Made by a program: the position numbers and the translations under genes
Notes under the pieces: model-generated
What the model was told of the DNA's origin: nothing
The model's database searches: none
What the model saw: the letters and a program-made list of their open reading frames with translations, nothing else
Assembly (NCBI GenBank): GCA_030847615.1
Contig: JAUMIR010000002.1
Span: 112,910,309-112,974,308, forward strand
Direction of reading: 5' to 3'
DNA from: Gambelia wislizenii
Lineage: Eukaryota; Chordata; Lepidosauria; Squamata; Crotaphytidae
DNA length: 64,000 nucleotides
Shown: positions 55,445 through 64,000 of the stretch, piece after piece
Numbering within the stretch: the stretch's first letter is position 1
Layout: each line of letters begins with the position of its first letter

Positions 55445-56500
55445 ATGAATAATGTTTGTGCAAAGGGGATAAAGAGACATGGGTTGTATTACATGTTGCC
55501 TAAAGGGAGGGTGGCAAATGTGAATCCTGCAGACAATGTACCCCTACATAATAAGTGTGTTCATTACTACCATAGGCTAATGGGCCATGCTAGTTACAAA
55601 GGGTTAAAGGAGCTAGCAAACTTAAGCATGGTCTAAGCATGAAACACTGCCCAAGATTCTTAGAATGTGCTGTGTGCAGGTAAGTTAAGGTGAAGGCTTG
55701 CCCTATTGCCAGAAAGACCCAATGTGTCACCAAGAGACCTTTTGAAGTTGTCCATGCTGATTTGGCAGGCCCCTATAAGCCCACTGAAGGGGGTAACCAC
55801 TATTTATTTGTAATTGTGGACAGACACACTAGGTACACCTATGTATACTTACTGAAGGAGAAAAGTCAGGCTACAGACAGGTTCCATGAGTGGGTAAACA
55901 CGGTTGAATGGGAATTTCCTTCTCATAAGGTTTCCAGCCTAGTGACGGATAGGGGAGAGGAATTCTTATCCAACAGTCTGCAGACCTGGATGCGTAGGAG
56001 GGGCATTAGACACAAGACAGGGGAGGATGGGCTTGCAGAAAGGAAAATTGGGATGTTGAAGTGCATGATGGAGTGCATGATGGAAGATGCACAAGCCCCA
56101 GCTGGGCTGTGGGGGGAGGCAGTGAAGACTGCTGCTTACCATTTAAATAGGCTGTGGATGTCTGGTGTCAGCCAGACCCCATACTGTCTATTGTATGGTA
56201 GAGCACAAAACCTCAAGCACCTGAGGATTTTTGGACAGTATGCAAATGTACTGATTCTCCCGAGCCTAAGGAACCCTGGGCAGGCTAAAACCACGAGGCT
56301 GTGTTTCCTAGGCTATGAGGGTAATAAGTACATGTTTTCTCTTCATCCTGGAAAGGTGGGGTTCTCCAGGAGTGCAAATTTTGAAATGCACTCAGGGTGG
56401 GATAGATTGCACTGCAATCAGAAGGTGTTTGTTCCCTTGGGGAGGGATGTGTCAACAGCTTCCAAAATTCCCACAAATGGAGGGGTGGTTGAGCCTGATG
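55445..56500 (+). pseudogene. copia integrase with GAG-pre-integrase domain
   Basis: KCVHYYHRLMGHASYKGLKE (55549-55608) is the His-rich GAG-pre-integrase segment, broken by stops at 55634 and beyond. The long frame from 55690 gives the catalytic core: VVHADLAGPY (first Asp), LVTDRGEEFL (second Asp) and GLAERK (Glu). Only 29 residues separate the second Asp and the Glu, fewer than the usual ~35, pointing to a small deletion near 56020. LWGEAVKTAAYHLNRL and FLGYEGNKYMF follow, as in copia integrases. Confidence 0.9.
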
Positions 56501-57500
56501 ATGATGAAGGGGAGGCAGAGGAAGAAAAGCCTGACACTTCCCATGCCACTCCAACACACACACCACCACAAACAAGCAGTGAGCCTGACACAGGGAGAGA
56601 TAGCAGCAGTGGAAGCGAAGATGAGTCAGGCAGAACTAGGATGCTCATTCCCAGAAGGTCAACGAGGGTCAGAAAGGGTCCTGACGGGTTTGTTGTTCAG
56701 GAAGCCAGGCTATGCAATGTCATGGCAGAAAAGCCTGCAAGTTTTCAGGATCTCCTAAAACTTCCACAGGAAGAGCAGGAGAAGTGGAACTCTGCCATGG
56801 ACTCTGAGTTCAAGTCACTAGTTGAGAGGAAAGTGTTTCAGGTAGCTGAGAGGCCCAAAGACCAGAAGGCTGTTGGTTGCAGGTGGGTATACAAGCTTAA
56901 GGACATGCCTGATGGGACACAAAACTGTAAGGCACGCTTAGTTGTGAAAGGCTTTTCGCAGGAGTGCTACACCAATTTTGACAAAACCTTTTCACCCACA
57001 GCAAAGCCAGCAAGTCTTAGGTAATGTTAGCTGTAGCAGCCAAGAGGCAGATGGTTGTGCAACACTTGACTTTGAGACAGCATACCTGAATGCTGATCTT
57101 GAGGAGACAGTGTTCATGGAACAGGCCCCAGGGTATGACAGTCCATGTGAGAGCAAGGTGTCCTTGTTATGCAAAGCGCTCTACGGCTTGAAACAAAGCA
57201 CACGTTGCTGGAACAAGTGCATACACCAAGTTTTGGTGTCACTAGATTACACAAGGAGTGTCGCAGATGCCTGTGTGCACACCAAGGGGACAGATGATAG
57301 TGATGCTAGTTATCTATGTGGACAACCTTTGTGTGGCATCAAAGAGTGCCAGTGATGTCAAGAAAGTGCAGGTGGAGTTAGAAAGCCGATTCAAGTTGAA
57401 GGACTTAGGCAGCCTGAGGTGTTATCTAGGTGTCTCTGGCTTTTCTTCGCAAACGAAGATTCAAGAAGGACTCATCCCGCGCTTTCTGCAAGTGCACTGA
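56501..57500 (+). pseudogene. copia reverse transcriptase (first part)
   Basis: An acidic linker (DDDEGEAEEEKPDTS) leads to WNSAMDSEFKSLVERKVFQV, GCRWVYKLKDMPDGTQNCKA and RLVVKGFSQECYTNFDKTFS, the start of the Ty1/copia RT. Stops/frameshift follow at 57022-57060. The next frame has DFETAYLNADLEETVFMEQA (motif A) and LLCKALYGLKQSTRCWNKCI; a further shift leads to VIYVDNLCVASKS, where the catalytic YVDD is YVDN. A GA-tailed LINE interrupts the domain at 57434-57921. Confidence 0.9.
57423..57433 (+). repeat. 11-bp TSD of nested LINE, left
   Basis: TATCTAGGTGT, repeated at 57922-57932. Confidence 0.85.
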
Positions 57501-57921
57501 TGACTAAAAAGGCCAATCCAAGATAAACAAGTCCGGTTGCAGAAAGCACAGCAGAAGGTCTCCTTGGGTGATGTTTTTGGGTTGTGATCCTTTCTGCGTT
57601 GTCGTTTCTCTTCAAGACTTGTTCGGTGTGAGTTCTCAAATAAGGCTGCAGCATTGTGGATACTGTGTCTCCATGCCTCCTGATGTGAGGCCAGGGCGGA
57701 CCACTGTTGGTGATCAATTTGGCCGAGCCTGAGATGTTGTTTCAGGGAGTCTTTGTGTCGCTTTTTTGGAGTGCCCCTCTTACGCTGACCCGTGGTGAGT
57801 TCACCGTAAAGTAGTATTTTTGGGAGGCGATGGTCCTCCATCCTAGAAACGTGCCCTGCCCAGCGCAGCTGCGTTCTCAATATCATGGCCTCAATACTGG
57901 TGATCCCTGCTTGCTCAAGGA
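57434..57921 (-). mobile_element. GA-tailed LINE inserted in copia pol
   Basis: Minus-strand ORF2 C-terminus, open for 141 codons (57461-57886): LRTQLRWAGHVSRMEDHRLP, GQRKRGTPKKRHKDSLKQHL, HNAAALFENSHRTSLEEKRQ and the terminal finger FCCAFCNRTCLSWIGLFSHQ. The 3' hairpin TCTTCGCAAACGAAGA lies at the left end. Target duplication of 11 bp. The most intact C-terminus of this family in the window. Confidence 0.92.
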
Positions 57922-58005
57922 TATCTAGGTGTAGAGGTAGAAAGAACCAGTCTTGGATAATTTTATCTAGGTATAGAGGTAGAAAGAACCAGTCTTGGAT
58001 AATTT
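57922..58005 (+). repeat. 42-bp tandem duplication in copia pol
   Basis: Two copies (57922-57963 and 57964-58005) of TATCTAGGTGTAGAGGTAGA..., differing at one base in this first stretch. The period is 42 bp, a multiple of three. Located directly at the LINE insertion site. Confidence 0.85.
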
Positions 58006-58759
58006 TTCATAAGTCAGAAGAAGAAAATTGACAGTCTTGTGGCCAAGTGTGGGCTTAGTGAGGCAAAAGTGGTCAGGAAACCAATTACCACTGATTTTGT
58101 GAACTTAGAGCCAGAACAGGAGTTTGAAAGGTCAGATCTGTACCACTCAGTGGTTGGCAGTCTGTTGTTTATTGCAAAACACAAGGCCTGACATCAGTTT
58201 TGCAGTTGGGGTGCTCAGCAGAAGAGTCTCCAAGCCAAGGAGGGTGGATTGGGAAGCCCTGAAGAGGGTAGTTAGATTTCTCAAGAGGACCACGGACATG
58301 AGCTTGAAGCTGACAGGAAGTCGGGTGACCCTGGAGTGCTATATGGACAGCTCTTTTGCTGCTGAGACTTCACACAGGAAGTCAGTGACTGAGATGGTCG
58401 TCAGGTATGCAGAGAGCCCCATAGTGTGGAGATCAAGAAAGCAGAACTATTTGACCATTAGTACCACTGAAGCTGAATTCACAGCCTTGTCTGAGATGGC
58501 AAGTGAAGTACAATGGGTAAGGCAGATGCTTGCAGACCTTGGGGAGCCGTGCCAAATGCCTGTTGAGGTGCACGAGGACTCACAAGCCTGCATAGCTATG
58601 ACAGAAACAGAACACCGGAAATGTAGGACAAAGTATATTGTGGTATGCTACCAAAATTTGAGGCAGTTAATACAAGAAGGTATCTTGTGTCTGAGGTACT
58701 GTCCATCTGAGGATAATGTTGCAGACCTGCTCACAAAAGCCCTTCCAGCAGTTCTATGA
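58006..58759 (+). pseudogene. copia RT end and RNase H
   Basis: After the insertion, GLSEAKVVRKPITTDFVNLE belongs to the RT thumb. The 211-codon frame to 58759 gives NTRPDISFAVGVLSRRVSKP, then RNase H with CYMDSSFAAE (Asp), STTEAEFTALSEMASEVQWV (Glu), VEVHEDSQACIAM (Asp) and CPSEDNVADLLTKAL (terminal Asp). A frameshift lies near 58170. RNase H removes the RNA template during reverse transcription in active relatives. Confidence 0.9.
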
Positions 58760-58858
58760 TTCTATGAAGGTCAACTGACAGACAATTGATGTCCAACAAT
58801 GTATGTTAATGATGTTATGTTGTGATGATAACATGTGTCCTGCGCAGTAGTTTGACCA

Positions 58859-58871
58859 TTTTGGAGGGGAT
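58859..58871 (+). other. copia polypurine tract
   Basis: TTTTGGAGGGGAT directly before the 3' LTR; in active elements the purine tract primes plus-strand synthesis. Confidence 0.7.
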
Positions 58872-59024
58872 TGTCAGGAGTTAGAGACTGAACTCCATTA
58901 TAAAATGGCCAAACAACTGCAGAATCATGCTGAGTCATAATGGCTGACTCCATGAACTACCAAGTCATGCCTAGTCAGGCCACTAGAGGGCAATGTCATA
59001 TTATATATATATATATATATATAT

Positions 59025-59139
59025 GCAACCGAACTTGTCTATCTCGGATTGGCCTTTTTAGTCATCAGTGCGCTTGCAGAAAACGCGGGTTGAGTCCTTC
59101 CTGAATCTTCATTTGTGAAGAAAAGCCAGAGAGAGAGAT
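59025..59139 (+). mobile_element. GA-tailed LINE 3' end in 3' LTR (short)
   Basis: GCAACCGAACTTGTCTATCT through TTCATTTGTGAAGAAAAGCC to a GAGAGAGA tail; only the last ~115 bp of the LINE. Lies after the (AT)n run. TSD not clear. Confidence 0.88.
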
Positions 59140-59154
59140 AAGCTAGTCCAAAGC

Positions 59155-59903
59155 CCTCTCCATTGATGCCCCTTGTCATGGGAGAGAGGTTTGCGTACCC
59201 TAATGGTGTTTTGAGCTATGCTGGCAGTGGCATAATAGCCACTGGTAGGGTCTCCCATGCCAGACAGGTCAAAACCGAAGTGTCTGAAGATCTGAAACAT
59301 GGGTCACCTATCGCCACCACTTACGACTCCTTGAACGTTTTCATCAGTGCTGTATATGCACAATCCTAAATATACACTGGACTGACTATGTGACAAATGT
59401 TGCTGTCTTTGAGCAAGCAGGAATCACCAGCATTGAGGCCATCATATTGAGAACACAGCTGCGCTGGGCAGGGCACATTTCTAGGATGGAGGACCATTGC
59501 CTCCCCAAAATAGTACTCTACAGTGAACTCACAATGGGTCAGCATAAGGGGGGTGCTCCAAAAAATTGATACAAGGACTCCCTAAAGCAACATCTCAGGC
59601 TCGGCCAAATTGATCACCAACAATGGTCGTCCCTGGCCTCACATTGGGAGTCATGGAGACCCACTATCTACAATGCTGCAACCTTATTTGATAACTTATG
59701 CCGAACAAGTCTTGAAGAGAAACGACAACGCAGAAAGAATAACAACCCAGAAACATCACCTAAGGAGACCTTTTGCTGTGCTTTCTGCAACCGGACTTGT
59801 TTATCTCAGATTGGCCTTTTTAGTCATCAGCGTGCTTGCAGAAAGTGCGGGATGAGTCCTTCCTGAATCTTTGTTTGCGAAGAAAAGCCAGAGAGAGAGA
59901 GAA
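59155..59903 (+). mobile_element. GA-tailed LINE in 3' LTR (long)
   Basis: Plus strand: CGCCACCACTTACGACTCCT (after the RT core), GITSIEAIILRTQLRWAGH region near 59430-59475, then C-terminal finger CCAFCNRTCLSQIGLFSHQR near 59775-59830, hairpin TCTTTGTTTGCGAAGA, GA tail. TSD TCCAAAGC at 59147-59154 and 59904-59911. In-frame stop near 59568. Confidence 0.92.
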
Positions 59904-60133
59904 TCCAAAGCTCACTCTCTTATGAATGCTGATGCCTGGTGATGCAGTTTCTCCTTCAATTGTAAATATTTGTACATATTGCAACTGTTTGACTTTGAAG
60001 ATAAAAGTGCCTCCTGCTTATTTAGACATCAAACACTCTGTGTGTGAGTATTCTTGGGAACAGGTTGCTACTAAGTCTGCTGAGATCGTTTTTGGCTTCT
60101 GCCGGGGATTGAGTGTCCTATCATCCCCTGACA

Positions 60134-60138
60134 GGGGA
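60134..60138 (+). repeat. copia target-site duplication, right
   Basis: GGGGA, identical to 53693-53697. Confidence 0.85.
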
Positions 60139-61760
60139 AATGCCCTTTTTTGCACAGCACCTACTCTTTCCCTTTCATGCACAGATATACACACACACCA
60201 ATATTCATTCATCTTGAAAATTAAAAGATAGGAGTTAAAATGCATAAGCTACTATGTTTCTTTTGTTTTCAGTCTGCATTTGTCTTTTGCATTGTTGAAC
60301 AATGGAGACCAGAGACTTCTATGATATCAGCTAGACGGGAGAATTAACAGCGAAAAATAGCACTTTACCTCCCTACTGCTGCAGTGTTCATTTGTCCCCA
60401 TGACTCATTCGCAAGATTGCTGCCATAGAAAGTTAGCCGAGTTTGTAGTTCACACAGAGCATGCCCCCAAGAAAAGATGGTGGCCACAAGTGAATTGCTT
60501 GCCGAAAACCTCCCTCCATTTCATCCTTAAATGACAGATGAGGAAGAGCAATTTTCCACTTTAAAAACTGTTATTTGCTCTGCCACTTGAATGATCATGC
60601 ACACAATCGTTCACCCACAAAAAAAAAAAACAACAAACAAACAAACAAACAAAAACAATAGTGGCTCCAGCTGCTTCATCCATTGCAAGCCTGCCCCCAA
60701 CAAGGTCAACCAATCACGTTTGATTTCTTCGATGTGCCCCTATTCAAATTGGTTGTTCAGACATGCAGTTATGCACATTTTTGTATACTTTTAAAAAAAG
60801 ATTATGAGAAACAGCAAATGCTGTTATCGCAAACTATTTTGGGTTTTCAACCCCCCTCCTTCCCAATATGGCAAGTCCCAGTAGGGGCTCATCTGAACAA
60901 AAGGTATTCTGCTCGTATTCTTTGTGGACTTATTTATTTATTTATTTATTTGGTCATCTAAAGAACCCCTAGGTTTAGATGGAGGTTAAGATGAACACAG
61001 GGTGCTCAGCAGGTTACATCAGATATTATTTTCAAATTCATTTTATGCCTGTCTTGAGATGAGAAAAGGCACATATTTAAAGAAATCCTAAAAGGAACAT
61101 TTTAAAAAAACAGAATTCATATGGCCATGCAGTCTTCTCTACTCTTTATAGCAACCTTCCCTATCCTGTTGCCTTCCAGTAACCATGCTGGCTGGGGATG
61201 GTGGTGATGCCCATCCTTATTTTTCTTCCTGACAAGAGAAAAATGGACTAGAATTATATATACCACATTCATGTCTGGAAGAGACGTGAAGGTTGCAATC
61301 CTCAGCCTGTGTCCACTGACTCAAACGTACATCCTACTGAACAAAGTGGGGCATGTGTATAGGATTGGGCTGCTTAATAACTTTTTTTCCCCAAGTACAA
61401 AAACACACCAACTTCATTTAGCCATGATCTGAAGAATCACTAGTTTACTCATGAAGGAAGTTTAGGATATGAAATATTCAAAGCACTAGAGTTTTACCAA
61501 AATACTGAAGTAATTGAGTGCAGTGTACCAAATACCAAAAGACATTTCAAATCTGCTGTTTGTTATTTTTATTATCCAGCATTTCAGAAAGAACCATGAA
61601 GGATTTTATTTCAGAGATGATGAAGCAAGTTGGCAAAACCAAAACAAATGTGAGAGATTTTAAGTCTAAGACTCACCAATAAGCCTCTACATGATTTACC
61701 TCTGGGTCTCCTGTTATTCAAGTTACAGGCCACACTCTTGTTTGGTGCAGTGTGTGTGTT
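60139..61760. other. No gene recognised; microsatellites
   Basis: (CAAA)n/poly-A at 60617-60656 and (TTTA)n at 60930-60951. Otherwise unassigned, with a dispersed-repeat scrap near 61310-61370. Confidence 0.4.
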
Positions 61761-61761
61761 T

Positions 61762-62240
61762 GTGTGTGCGCGCGCATGCCTTCAAATTGCCTGTCAACTT
61801 ATGGCAACCTCATGAATTTCATAGGATTTTCTTAGACAACGAATATAGTAGGACTCCCGTATCCACTGATTCATTATACACTGATTCAATTATCCACAGG
61901 ACACAAAACAGCACACCTACTATACAGACTTCCTAGAAAATGTGTCCTCTCTAGCCATTTTTTAGGTCCTCCAAGGTAACTCTGTGGTATTTTAAACGAG
62001 AAGTCCCATTATTTTCAATGGTGTTCACTATTATCCATGGTTTTCGGTATCCACAGAGGGCCCCAGAACCAATCCCCAGTGGATACAGGAGTCTTACTGT
62101 ACTCAGAGGTAGTTTTGCCCGTTCCTTCCTCTGAAATATAGCCTACAGCACCTTGTATTCATTGGTGGTCTCCCATCCAAATACTTATCAAGGCTGATGC
62201 TACTTAGCTTCCAAGATCAGACAGGATCTGGTGCCTTGAG
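61762..62240 (-). mobile_element. 5S-Sauria-type SINE, split by a MITE
   Basis: Minus strand. Tail part 61762-61843 (AAATTGCCTGTCAACTTATG, TTCATAGGATTTTCTTAG) and head part 62102-62240 (CTCAGAGGTAGTTTTGCCC, CCTTGTATTCATTGGTGGTC, CTTAGCTTCCAAGATCAGAC, the 5S portion) are separated by the TA-flanked MITE at 61846-62099. Confidence 0.88.
61846..62099. mobile_element. Tigger/mariner-like MITE inserted in 5S SINE
   Basis: Starts TAGTAGGACTCCCGTATCCA and ends GTGGATACAGGAGTCTTACTG, inverted repeats flanked by TA (61844-61845, 62100-62101). Homologous to 910-1160. Confidence 0.85.
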
Positions 62241-62265
62241 GTTATTTAGACTCTGGTTGGGGTGC

Positions 62266-62345
62266 TATTGGCTGCATTAAGGATCACACTTCTCAGAACC
62301 CCTGAGAAAATGCAACCGTTTACATAACTGTTTTTACACTAGTGT
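62266..62345. repeat. Long inverted repeat, left arm
   Basis: TATTGGCTGCATTAAGGATC... through CATAACTGTTTTTACACTAG is the approximate reverse complement of 63900-63986, about 80% by eye. Probably the termini of a DNA transposon that later received the SINE, MITE and LINEs between them. Confidence 0.7.
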
Positions 62346-62361
62346 GGAGTTGGGACCATGC

Positions 62362-62822
62362 TATAGAGCCCAGTGTGATGTAGTGATCTGAGCATTGGAC
62401 TAGGGAGATTATCAGACACTTGAAAGGAGCTCGCGAGAATGACGTCACTGTACTGGGAGCAGGTCCCAAGATTGCACGATATTGTTCTGGTGTGCTTGCT
62501 CCATCCTCCCTCCATGCTGACACAACAAAAAAGGCACCGCTTTTCATTAGCGGAAACGTCTGTTAATTAAAAGCAGCACCTTTTTCATCATTTCAGCATG
62601 GAGGGAGGACAGAGCAAGCACGCCAGGAGGATGACATGTGCGATAACGAGAATCCCCGCTCTGCCATAGAAACCCTTTGGGTGACCTTGGCAAGTCACAC
62701 TCTCTCAGCCTCTGAGGAAGGTAAAGGCAAAACTCCTCTGAACAAATCTTGCCAAGAAAACCCTGTGAAACCCAAGAAAATGCTTTAGGGTCTCCATAAG
62801 TCAGAAATGACTTGGAGGTACA
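62362..62822 (+). mobile_element. tRNA-type SINE, split by a palindromic MITE
   Basis: Head AGTGTGATGTAGTGATCTGA GCATTGGAC (A-box-like, 62368-62398). Then, after the MITE, AATCCCCGCTCTGCCATAGA, GGGTGACCTTGGCAAGTCAC, CTCTGAGGAAGGTAAAGGCA, ATCTTGCCAAGAAAACCCTG and CCATAAGTCAGAAATGACTT, the usual order of squamate tRNA-derived SINEs with a BovB-type tail. Its tail continues at 63877 beyond an L1 insertion. Confidence 0.82.
62404..62656. mobile_element. Palindromic MITE within SINE head
   Basis: The left end GGAGATTATCAGACACTTGA resembles the TTATCAGACA family. 62488-62520 and 62593-62626 are inverse (31 of 34 by eye), and the match continues inward through AAAAAGGCACCGCTTTT / AAAAGCAGCACCTTTTT. 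It forms a hairpin with a small loop near 62555. Confidence 0.65.
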
Positions 62823-63856
62823 ATTAGAAAAAAAACAAGGAAGAATGCTGCAGTATACGATAAGAGCTGTCAAACTTCTATATGCACAGAAATGGAAAGA
62901 GAAGGACATATCTAGTTTGGAAGAATAGTTGATAAAGATATATGAACTGTTCGAGATGGATAAGTTAACAATGTTGATCAAAGAAAATATCTTAAAACTT
63001 TAAAGAAAAACTGGGAATTGTTTATTATTTATGAATGCATTGGGGATCAAATTTTGTTATTAGCTTACAAAGTTAAAAATAGATATGGAAAATTGAGAAT
63101 ATTATCACTAAGTAGCAAAAGTACAAAATACTTTTTCAATAATCAAGAAGTATAGTAGACTTTTGATTAAAACAGATTTCAGCTTGCGAGAACAACGTCA
63201 CTGTAGGAAGTGATTGTAGTATGTAGGTTGTAGTTTTTTCTAGTTTTATTTTTCCTTTTCTTTTTTATTTGTATTGCACATATGTATTCTTTTGTTTCTT
63301 TTGTTTCCCATACAATCCTCCCCGTGCACTCCGGTCCTCTGGGAGGAATTAGCTTCAGCCACAAAAATCTAGGCTGTCTGCAACTTCCCAGAGGGCCTTT
63401 TCGGTAATCGCCCCCAAATTATGGAATGGCCTGCTGAACGAGATCCATCAGATGATGAGCCTGAGTAGCTTTTAAAAAGCACTAAAGACGGATCTCTTTC
63501 GGCAGGCCTTTCCTAATTAGATCCCGGCCTCAGGAGCTCCTGGCCTCTTTTAGTCTGCTGCCTACTTATTATTTTTGTTAATGTGATTTTAGATTAGTTG
63601 TTTTTAATTTATCTTGGTTTAATATCTTTTTGTGGGGAAGGGTGGGGAGGGTGGTGTTTAAGGATTTTAAATCTGTATTTGTATTTTAATTTTTGTAAGC
63701 CACCCCGATTGTTTTAACAGAGGGGCGGGGTATAAATAATAATAATTGTTGTTGTTGTTGTTTCCTTCTTTTTATTTAATGTTAGGTTTATATGTCATGC
63801 TTTTGTTTTAAATATGTAGAAAAATATATGTGATTAAGAAAAAATATTGACAAAAA
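62823..63856 (+). mobile_element. L1 3' fragment with 20-bp TSD, containing L2-like end
   Basis: ORF2 C-terminal codons YTIRAVKLLYAQKWKEKDIS and FEMDKLTMLIKENILKL at about 62850-63003, with a stop inside, then a T-rich 3' UTR ending AAATATTGACAAAAA. AGAAATGACTTGGAGGTACA at 62803-62822 and 63857-63876 is an exact 20-bp target duplication within the SINE tail. An L2-like piece is nested at about 63309-63757. Confidence 0.8.
63309..63757 (+). mobile_element. L2-like LINE 3' end nested in L1
   Basis: Codons at 63393-63515 read RAFSVIAPKLWNGLLNEIHQ, MMSLSSF and KKALKTDLFRQAFP, with a frame wobble near 63470. The 3' UTR ends AAGCCACCCCGATTG...GGGGCGGGGTATAAATAATA with a (TTG)n tail. Possible TSD TTGTTTCC at 63301-63308 and 63758-63765. 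Confidence 0.78.
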
Positions 63857-63899
63857 AGAAATGACTTGGAGGTACACAACACACTCAGCGTTTGGGGCA

Positions 63900-63986
63900 C
63901 TACACTACCGTATTGTAAAAACAGTTACGTAAATGGTTTCACTTTCTCAAGTGTTGTGTTAAGTGTGATCATTAGTGCAGCTAATA
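63900..63986. repeat. Long inverted repeat, right arm
   Basis: Inverse partner of 62266-62345 (GTAAAAACAGTTACGTAAAT ... AAGTGTGATCATTAGTGCAG CTAATA). Confidence 0.7.
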
Positions 63987-64000
63987 GTTCAGCAAGAAAA

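Larger units (their letters stand above)
53698..60133 (+). mobile_element. Ty1/copia LTR retrotransposon, near-complete, nested
   Basis: LTR (53698-54100), tRNA-iMet half-tRNA primer site, gag with CCHC knuckle, protease, GAG-pre-integrase, integrase, RT, RNase H, purine tract, 3' LTR (58872-60133 with insertions). Integrase lies before RT, which defines Ty1/copia rather than gypsy. Without the three nested LINE insertions (488 bp in pol, about 120 bp and 749 bp in the 3' LTR) the element would be about 5.1 kb. LTRs differ at roughly 5% of sites by eye. Dead: a stop in gag, a stop replacing the last knuckle Cys, frame breaks in pol, and altered active-site motifs. Confidence 0.93.
58872..60133 (+). 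repeat. copia 3' LTR, split by two LINE insertions
   Basis: Begins TGTCAGGAGTTAGAGACTGA and ends ATCATCCCCTGACA. It is interrupted at about 59025-59139 and at 59155-59903 by GA-tailed LINE fragments; LTR sequence resumes each time in register with the 5' LTR. (AT)n at 58998-59024. Confidence 0.9.

Noticed and set aside
58750..58766. TTCTATGATTCTATG at the end of the copia RNase H, like a CR1 terminus
   Set aside because: Only two octamers with no CR1 sequence beside them; too short to call an insertion.
1..64000. CRISPR array, bacterial operon or phage-like system
   Set aside because: No spaced identical repeats with unique spacers and no prokaryotic gene organisation; all repeats are eukaryotic transposons or simple repeats.

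Overview
The window looks like non-genic DNA (intergenic or a long intron) from a squamate reptile, most likely a lizard. Three things point there: SINEs whose head is derived from 5S rRNA (the 5S-Sauria type known from lizards), BovB/RTE LINE fragments, and a mixed load of CR1, L1, L2-like and copia-type elements with many MITEs. I found no convincing host protein-coding exon, tRNA or rRNA gene. Every long open frame that I can assign belongs to a transposable element or to a tandem repeat.

Layout. 1-12.7 kb: MITEs, a CR1 3' end with an open reverse-transcriptase frame (2465-3624), an unidentified retro-insert flanked by 20-bp direct repeats (6318-7254), possible conserved unique sequence (about 8870-9240), a 5S SINE followed by an L2-like end (9399-10160), and a TTATCAGAC-type MITE split by a CR1 insertion (11639-12948). 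12.98-17.89 kb: a composite retrotransposon bracketed by a 13-bp direct repeat. It joins an antisense CR1 scrap to a 5'-truncated L1, and a GC-rich VNTR of about 15 units sits inside L1 ORF2. 18-53 kb: scattered MITEs (Tigger-like, hAT-like, TTATCAGAC family, GGGCTTGTCTA family), L1 and BovB fragments, three similar CR1 copies (one at 2.5 kb, two here), and several copies of a GA-tailed non-LTR element. One of those copies has a 147-bp flanking duplication and another shows a twin-priming inversion.

53.70-60.13 kb: an almost complete Ty1/copia LTR retrotransposon. It has a 5-bp target duplication (GGGGA), LTRs of about 0.4 kb, a primer-binding site matching the anticodon arm of initiator tRNA-Met (the half-tRNA priming known for Drosophila copia), and gag, protease, integrase, RT and RNase H in copia order. 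It is inactivated by stops, frameshifts, changed protease and RT active-site motifs, and three nested GA-tailed LINE insertions. 61.7-64 kb: deeply nested repeats (inverted arms, tRNA-type SINE, palindromic MITE, L1, L2-like) whose order can be read from target-site duplications.

The parts do not cooperate as a pathway; the window is a record of successive insertions. The items most worth following up are the CR1-L1-VNTR composite, the copia element with its half-tRNA primer site, the 147-bp flanking duplication, the TSD-flanked retro-insert of unknown source, and a MITE family that repeatedly carries a consensus splice donor. All family assignments were made by reading the sequence; no database search was possible.
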